From NCBI RefSeq assembly GCF_042096055.1, contig NZ_JBELMH010000102.1, positions 1 to 8,757 of the forward strand: 8,757 nucleotides of DNA. Reading direction: 5' to 3'. Positions 5,426 through 8,757 of the stretch are shown piece by piece. The DNA is from Citreimonas sp042096055. GTDB taxonomy: Bacteria > Pseudomonadota > Alphaproteobacteria > Rhodobacterales > Rhodobacteraceae. The notes under the pieces were generated by a model. That model was given only the letters and a program-made list of their open reading frames with translations. It was not told where the DNA came from and made no database searches. The position numbers and the translations under genes were made by a program. The stretch's first letter is position 1. Each line of letters begins with the position of its first letter.

Positions 5426-5978
5426 TACGGCAAACTACACGCCGCGCCTCAAGGCGCAGTTCCGCGACGAGATCAAGGCCAAGCTCAAGGAAGAGTTCGG
5501 CTATGGCAACGACATGCAGGTCCCGCGCCTGGACAAGATCGTGCTGAACATCGGCTGCGGTGCCGAGGCGGTCCGCGATTCCAAGAAGGCCAAGTCGGCC
5601 GTCGAGGATCTGACCCGCATCTCGGGCCAGCAGGCCGTCGCGACGATGGCGAAGAAGTCGATCGCCGGCTTCCGCGTCCGCGAGGAAATGCCGCTGGGTG
5701 CCAAGGTGACCCTGCGCGGCGACCGGATGTACGAATTCCTCGACCGCCTGATCACCATCGCGATGCCCCGCGTCCGCGACTTCCGCGGCGTGAAGCCCAG
5801 CTTCGACGGCCGTGGCAACTTTGCCATGGGTTTGAAAGAGCACATCGTGTTTCCCGAGATCGACTTCGACAAGGTCGACGAGGTCTGGGGCATGGACATC
5901 ATCATCACCACCACCGCGAGCACCGACGCGGAAGCCAAGGCGCTGTTGAAGCATTTCAACATGCCCTTCAACGCCTGA
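5418..5978 (+). CDS. rplE: 50S ribosomal protein L5
   Basis: L5 binds 5S rRNA in the central protuberance and contacts P-site tRNA and S13. The 186-residue product (179 in E. coli) starts MLDTANYTPRLKAQFRDEIK, typical of alphaproteobacteria. It contains QVPRLDKIVLNIGCGAEAVR (34-53), KKSIAGFRVREEMPLGAKVT (79-98) and LKEHIVFPEIDFDKVDEVWG (139-158). The first 8 nt overlap the rplX end, with a GGGGGA ribosome-binding site inside rplX. In E. coli the start region of this gene is the binding target of repressor S8; I did not identify a convincing equivalent fold here. Confidence 0.98.
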   Translation: MLDTANYTPRLKAQFRDEIKAKLKEEFGYGNDMQVPRLDKIVLNIGCGAEAVRDSKKAKSAVEDLTRISGQQAVATMAKKSIAGFRVREEMPLGAKVTLRGDRMYEFLDRLITIAMPRVRDFRGVKPSFDGRGNFAMGLKEHIVFPEIDFDKVDEVWGMDIIITTTASTDAEAKALLKHFNMPFNA

Positions 5979-5992
5979 GGGAGCCGAGAATC

Positions 5993-6298
5993 ATGGCCAA
6001 GAAAGCAATGATCGAACGCGAGAAGAAGCGTCAGCGGCTGGTGGAGAAGTACGCCGCCAAGCGCGCCGCGCTGAAGGAATTCGCGAACGACGAAAGCAAG
6101 CCGATGGAAGAGCGCTTCAAGGCGCGCCTCGAGCTTGCCAAACTGCCGCGCAACTCGTCGCCGACGCGTCTGCACAACCGCTGCCAGCTGACCGGGCGTC
6201 CGCACGCCTACTACCGCAAGCTGAAGATCAGCCGGATCATGCTGCGCAACCTCGGCTCGACGGGGCAGCTGCCCGGCGTCGTGAAGTCCAGCTGGTAA
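5993..6298 (+). CDS. rpsN: 30S ribosomal protein S14, zinc-free form
   Basis: S14 assembles late into the small-subunit head near S3, S10 and S19. The 101-residue product is the long type, with KKAMIEREKKRQRLVEKYAA (3-22) and the core signature LHNRCQLTGRPHAYYRKLKI (60-79), and ends GVVKSSW. Only one cysteine (C64) is present, not the CxxC...CxxC zinc ribbon of the short form, so it is the C-minus, zinc-independent paralogue type. An AGGGAG ribosome-binding site at 5978-5983 spans the rplE stop. No odd features are seen. Confidence 0.98.
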   Translation: MAKKAMIEREKKRQRLVEKYAAKRAALKEFANDESKPMEERFKARLELAKLPRNSSPTRLHNRCQLTGRPHAYYRKLKISRIMLRNLGSTGQLPGVVKSSW

Positions 6299-6311
6299 GG
6301 GAGGGCATGGT

Positions 6312-6704
6312 ATGAACGATCCTATCGGCGATATGCTCACCCGTATCCGCAACGCGCAGATGCGCGGCAAGTCGACCACGTCGACGCCGGCATCGAAGCT
6401 GCGGGGCTGGGTGCTCGACGTTCTCGCGGACGAAGGCTACATCCGCGGCTACGAGAAGACGACCGACGTGAACGGTCACCCCGCGTTCGAGATCTCGCTC
6501 AAGTACTTCGACGGCACGCCCGTCATCCGCGAGGTCAAGCGCGTCTCGAAGCCCGGCCGCCGCGTGTACATGAGCGTTAAGGACATCCCGCAGGTCCGTC
6601 AGGGCTTGGGTGTGTCGATTGTCAGCACGTCCAAGGGCGTGATGTCGGATGCCAGCGCCCGCGCCGCCAATATCGGCGGCGAGGTGCTCTGCACCGTATT
6701 CTGA
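6312..6704 (+). CDS. rpsH: 30S ribosomal protein S8
   Basis: S8 is a primary 16S rRNA binder (central domain) and in E. coli is the translational repressor of the spc operon. The 130-residue product (130 in E. coli) begins MNDPIGDMLTRIRNAQMRGK. It has KRVSKPGRRVYMSVKDIPQV (76-95) and the C-terminal signature GVSIVSTSKGVMSDASAR (100-117), ending GGEVLCTVF. GGGAGGG (6299-6305) lies 6 nt before the ATG. A nearer ATG at 6307 opens only a two-codon frame and is ignored. Autoregulation is plausible by analogy but not visible here. Confidence 0.98.
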   Translation: MNDPIGDMLTRIRNAQMRGKSTTSTPASKLRGWVLDVLADEGYIRGYEKTTDVNGHPAFEISLKYFDGTPVIREVKRVSKPGRRVYMSVKDIPQVRQGLGVSIVSTSKGVMSDASARAANIGGEVLCTVF

Positions 6705-6717
6705 GGAGGGCTTAGGT

Positions 6718-7251
6718 ATGTCTCGTATTGGGAAGAAACCGGTCGATATGCCCTCTGGCGTCAGCGCGTCGGTGTCGGGTCAGACGATCGAGGTGAAGGG
6801 CCCCAAGGGCACGCAGAAATTCACCGCGACCGACGACGTGACCATCGTCGTCGAGGGCGAGGCCATTTCGGTGACGCCGCGCGGCAAGTCGAAGCGCGCG
6901 CGCCAGCAGTGGGGGATGTCGCGCACGATCGTGGCGAACCTGGTGCACGGGGTTCAGAACACCTTCAAGAAAGAGCTCGAGATCCAGGGCGTCGGTTACC
7001 GCGCGCAGGTCCAGGGCAACGTCCTGAAGCTGAACCTTGGCTACAGCCACGACGTCGACTTCGCGATTCCGCAGGGTGTCACGATCACCTGCCCGCGGCC
7101 GACGGAGATCATCGTCGAAGGCCACGACAAGCAGGTGGTCGGCGAGATCGCGGCGAACATCCGCGACTGGCGCCGGCCGGAGCCGTACAAGGGGAAGGGT
7201 ATCCGCTACAAGGGCGAGTACATCTTCCAGAAGGAAGGCAAGAAGAAGTAA
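6718..7251 (+). CDS. rplF: 50S ribosomal protein L6
   Basis: L6 lies at the base of the L7/L12 stalk close to the sarcin-ricin loop. The 177-residue product (E. coli 177) starts MSRIGKKPVDMPSGVSASVS. It has the duplicated L6 fold, with VKGPKGTQ in the first half and ELEIQGVGYRAQVQGNVLKL (86-105) leading the second half. The family signature RRPEPYKGKGIRY (152-164) comes before a lysine-rich end. GGAGGG lies 8 nt before the ATG, overlapping the end of rpsH. In-frame open sequence upstream to 6649 is a shadow of rpsH. Confidence 0.98.
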   Translation: MSRIGKKPVDMPSGVSASVSGQTIEVKGPKGTQKFTATDDVTIVVEGEAISVTPRGKSKRARQQWGMSRTIVANLVHGVQNTFKKELEIQGVGYRAQVQGNVLKLNLGYSHDVDFAIPQGVTITCPRPTEIIVEGHDKQVVGEIAANIRDWRRPEPYKGKGIRYKGEYIFQKEGKKK

Positions 7252-7262
7252 GGACGCGACAG

Positions 7263-7622
7263 ATGGCAAACAACAAACGTCAGCTGTTCCAGAAGCGCCG
7301 CCTGCGTGTCCGGAACAAGCTTCGGAAGACCAACGCGGGACGCGTTCGTCTTTCGGTTCACCGCTCGAACAAGAACATCAGCGTTCAGCTGATCGACGAC
7401 GTTCAGGGCAAGACCCTCGCCGCCGCCTCCACGATGGAGAAGGATCTCGGCCTGGTCGGACAGAACAACGTCGAGGCGGCCGCCAAGATCGGCGCCGCGA
7501 TCGCCGAGCGTGCCAAGGCCGCCGGCGTGACGGAGGCGTATTTCGACCGCGGCGGGTTCCTGTACCACGGTCGCGTCAAGGCCCTGGCCGACGCGGCCCG
7601 CGAAGGCGGTCTGAAGATCTGA
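7263..7622 (+). CDS. rplR: 50S ribosomal protein L18
   Basis: L18 binds 5S rRNA with L5 and anchors it in the central protuberance. The 119-residue product (117 in E. coli) begins MANNKRQLFQKRRLRVRNKL, an Arg/Lys-rich RNA-binding start, then RLSVHRSNKNISVQLIDD (29-46). The C-terminal signature FDRGGFLYHGRVKALADA (94-111) closes with AREGGLKI. AAGGA at 7250-7254 lies 8 nt before the ATG. The open frame runs far upstream across rplF but has no L18 character there. A 188-nt hairpin-rich gap follows, which is unusual because rpsE normally comes directly after. Confidence 0.98.
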   Translation: MANNKRQLFQKRRLRVRNKLRKTNAGRVRLSVHRSNKNISVQLIDDVQGKTLAAASTMEKDLGLVGQNNVEAAAKIGAAIAERAKAAGVTEAYFDRGGFLYHGRVKALADAAREGGLKI

Positions 7623-7628
7623 TGGTTC

Positions 7629-7650
7629 GGGGCCGGCATCGTCCGGCCCC
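7629..7650 (+). terminator. Perfect GC hairpin A after rplR, weak U tail
   Basis: GGGGCCGG (7629-7636), loop CATCGT, CCGGCCCC (7643-7650) form a perfect 8-bp GC stem 6 nt after the rplR stop. Only TTCC follows, so as an intrinsic terminator it is weak. It may instead stabilise the upstream mRNA, pause polymerase, or act with the adjacent hairpin at 7666-7683. The fold is read directly; the role is inferred. Confidence 0.5.
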
Positions 7651-7665
7651 TTCCACTGCAATGAC

Positions 7666-7683
7666 GGGGCCGGTTGCGGCCCT
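7666..7683 (+). repeat. GC hairpin B, second copy of GGGGCCGG
   Basis: GGGCCG (7667-7672), loop GTTG (7673-7676), CGGCCC (7677-7682), with an added G7666-T7683 wobble, then TTCATGG. The left arm repeats the left arm of hairpin A (GGGGCCGG at 7629 and 7666). The right arm of A (7643-7650) can therefore pair perfectly with the left arm of B across a 15-nt loop, giving two mutually exclusive folds. Confidence 0.5.
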
Positions 7684-7774
7684 TCATGGTGTAGGCGGCC
7701 GGACCCGGTAAGGGCAGGGCGCCTCGATGATCCGGGGGCGCGCGTGCGCGGCCCACCATGGATCGGGAACAAAC

Positions 7775-7789
7775 GGCGCGAAGCGCGCC
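7775..7789 (+). repeat. Short hairpin close to rpsE ribosome-binding site
   Basis: GGCGCG (7775-7780), loop AAG, CGCGCC (7784-7789) form a perfect 6-bp GC stem ending 8 nt before the rpsE Shine-Dalgarno. It could hold the site open or limit ribosome entry; function is unknown. Confidence 0.4.
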
Positions 7790-7797
7790 CGATATAT

Positions 7798-7802
7798 GAG
7801 GA
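7798..7802 (+). promoter_or_regulatory. Ribosome-binding site deciding rpsE start
   Basis: GAGGA lies 8 nt before ATG 7811. In-frame ATGs at 7727 and 7796 have no comparable upstream site and would add residues foreign to S5, so 7811 is chosen. Confidence 0.7.
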
Positions 7803-7810
7803 CTTGCCGC

Positions 7811-8398
7811 ATGGCAGAGAGAGACAACCGCCGGGGTGGTCGCCGCGACCGCGACGAGAACCCGGAATTCGCCGATCGCCTGGTCGCGATCAACCGCGTG
7901 TCGAAGACCGTCAAGGGCGGCAAGCGCTTCGGGTTCGCCGCGCTCGTCGTCGTGGGCGACCAGAAGGGCCGCGTCGGCTTCGGCAAGGGCAAGGCCAAGG
8001 AGGTCCCCGAGGCCATCCGCAAGGCCACCGAGCAGGCGAAGCGCAAGATGATCCGCGTGCCGCTGCGCGAAGGCCGCACGCTGCACCATGACGGCAAGGG
8101 CCACGCCGGCGCCGGCAAGGTCACGCTGCGCACCGCGCCGCAGGGTACCGGCATCATCGCCGGCGGCCCGATGCGCGCCGTGTTCGAGATGCTGGGCGTT
8201 CAGGACGTGGTCGCCAAGTCGACCGGGTCGCAGAACCCCTACGCGATGATCCACGCGACGCTCGACGCGCTGCAGAACCAGAACTCGCCGCGCATGGTCG
8301 CGCAGCGCCGGGGCAAGAAGGTCGTCGACATTCTGCCCAAGCGCGACGAGGCCCCGGCCTCGGGCGATCCGCAAACCCAGCTGGCCGAGGAGGCTTAA
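7811..8398 (+). CDS. rpsE: 30S ribosomal protein S5
   Basis: S5 sits at the mRNA entry channel with S3 and S4 and influences decoding accuracy. The 195-residue product is longer than the 167-aa E. coli protein because of N- and C-terminal extensions, common in alphaproteobacteria. It begins MAERDNRRGGRRDRDENPEF. The S5 double-stranded RNA-binding-type domain spans roughly 20-85, with KGGKRFGFAALVVVGDQKGR (35-54) and GFGKGKAKEVPEAIRKA (56-72). The second domain includes APQGTGIIAGGPMRAVFEML (109-128) and DVVAKSTGSQNPYAMIHATL (132-151). An acidic tail follows. A 188-nt structured gap precedes it and rpmD follows after 3 nt. Confidence 0.98.
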   Translation: MAERDNRRGGRRDRDENPEFADRLVAINRVSKTVKGGKRFGFAALVVVGDQKGRVGFGKGKAKEVPEAIRKATEQAKRKMIRVPLREGRTLHHDGKGHAGAGKVTLRTAPQGTGIIAGGPMRAVFEMLGVQDVVAKSTGSQNPYAMIHATLDALQNQNSPRMVAQRRGKKVVDILPKRDEAPASGDPQTQLAEEA

Positions 8399-8401
8399 TC
8401 C

Positions 8402-8590
8402 ATGGCGAAGACCATCGTCGTCAAGCAGATCGGTAGCCCGATCCGCCGGCCCGCCAAGCAGCGCGAGACGCTGATCGGCCTGGGCCTGAACAAGATGCAC
8501 AAGACCCGCGAGCTCGAGGACACTCCTTCGGTCCGCGGCATGATCAACAAGATCCCGCACCTGGTCGAGATCGTCGAAGAGCGCGGCTGA
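8402..8590 (+). CDS. rpmD: 50S ribosomal protein L30
   Basis: L30 is a small 23S rRNA-binding protein of the large subunit. The 62-residue product (59 in E. coli) reads MAKTIVVKQIGSPIRRPAKQ, then ETLIGLGLNKMHKTRELEDT (22-41) and PSVRGMINKIPHLVEIVEE (42-60), the standard ferredoxin-like L30 fold. GAGGAGG (8387-8393), located within the end of rpsE, lies 8 nt before the ATG. In the classical spc operon rplO follows directly. Here the transcript ends at a strong terminator 24 nt later, and a gene in the opposite direction comes next. Confidence 0.98.
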   Translation: MAKTIVVKQIGSPIRRPAKQRETLIGLGLNKMHKTRELEDTPSVRGMINKIPHLVEIVEERG

Positions 8591-8614
8591 GGCCAAGCCT
8601 TCGGTTGGATACGG

Positions 8615-8645
8615 AAAGGCCCCCGCATCGCGCGGGGGCCTTTTT
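8615..8645 (+). terminator. Strong intrinsic terminator after rpmD
   Basis: AAAGGCCCCCGC (8615-8626), loop ATCGC, GCGGGGGCCTTT (8632-8643) pair without mismatch, and the tail is TTTTT (8641-8645). This is a textbook Rho-independent terminator ending the ribosomal transcript. On the minus strand the same stem is followed by TTTCC, so it may also terminate the convergent gene ending at 8675. Confidence 0.95.
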
Positions 8646-8674
8646 CGTTTCCGTGGTTCGACGGGGCCGGTGGC

Positions 8675-8757
8675 TCAGTGGCAATGCAGCGGCTGTGAGC
8701 CCGCGTGGCAGCATTGTCCGGGCGGCGAGCTCTTGCGGCAGCCGCCGCTGTGCGACA
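8675..8757 (-). CDS. Small Cys/His-rich protein, C-terminal fragment
   Basis: Reading the minus strand from the window edge, an open frame of 26 codons ends at TGA (8677-8675). It reads SHSGGCRKSSPPGQ, then CCHAGSQPLHCH. The dense Cys/His pattern HSGGC...CCHAGS.P.HCH recalls the C-termini of small secreted bacterial proteins ending in a GCHAGS-PYHCH type motif; I cannot name the family with certainty. A metal-binding or disulfide-bonded periplasmic protein is a reasonable guess, with any signal peptide outside the window. The gene is convergent with rpmD and shares the terminator at 8615-8645. It is only a fragment, so the coding call rests on the motif and on the stop placed just before that terminator. 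Confidence 0.6.
   Translation of the reverse strand, partial: SHSGGCRKSSPPGQCCHAGSQPLHCH

Noticed and set aside
7663..7674. 12-nt direct repeat GACGGGGCCGGT, also at 8660-8671
   Set aside because: A short GC-rich match in two intergenic places, with no further flank identity; chance is sufficient.
7727..7810. N-terminal extension of rpsE from ATG 7727 or 7796
   Set aside because: S5 proteins start at the MAER-type residue at 7811, which has a proper Shine-Dalgarno; the extension runs through a hairpin and has no S5 similarity.
8669..8737. tRNA-like stretch with GGCTCAGTGGCA (D-loop look) and a CTGTGAG seven-base loop
   Set aside because: The flanking bases do not form a proper anticodon stem, no GGTTCGA-type T loop is found at the right distance, and the stretch is better explained by the minus-strand coding end.

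Overview
The window is a contiguous piece of the S10-spc ribosomal-protein gene cluster of a GC-rich bacterium. The proteins read like alphaproteobacterial orthologues, most probably Rhodobacterales/Rhodobacteraceae. Support for this is the C-minus (zinc-free) 101-residue S14, the L5 that begins MLDTANYTPRLK, the S3 that begins MGNKTNPIGMRLQVNRTW, and a TIGR02466-type 2OG-Fe(II) oxygenase gene inside the cluster. The taxon is judged from remembered family features, not from a search.

Layout, all on the + strand except the last gene. Positions 1-2611 hold the distal S10 operon: rplB (5' end outside the window), rpsS, rplV, rpsC, rplP, spaced tightly with 1-nt overlaps to 12-nt gaps. A terminator-like hairpin follows rplP (2634-2668). 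Positions 2704-4046 hold a two-gene non-ribosomal insert: an unrecognised cysteine-free 229-aa protein and a 206-aa putative 2OG-Fe(II) oxygenase. A 176-nt gap (4047-4222) carries a promoter candidate and a structured leader. Ribosomal genes then resume: rpmC, rpsQ, an 81-nt gap at the classical S10/spc border, then rplN, rplX, rplE, rpsN, rpsH, rplF, rplR. A 188-nt gap (7623-7810) with tandem GC-rich hairpins separates rplR from rpsE and rpmD. The run ends at a strong intrinsic terminator (8615-8645). The usual next genes rplO and secY are absent; instead the last 83 nt hold the C-terminal end of a convergent minus-strand gene for a small Cys/His-rich protein.

The ribosomal genes supply large- and small-subunit proteins in the standard bacterial order. 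They look complete, apart from the window-truncated rplB. The unusual material is where the order is interrupted: the insert between rplP and rpmC with its own stop and restart signals, the hairpin-rich rplR-rpsE gap, and the early end of the spc operon after rpmD. The most testable idea is that the oxygenase next to rplP acts on the ribosome or its proteins; the window gives only positional support. No CRISPR array, insertion sequence, rRNA or tRNA is visible.
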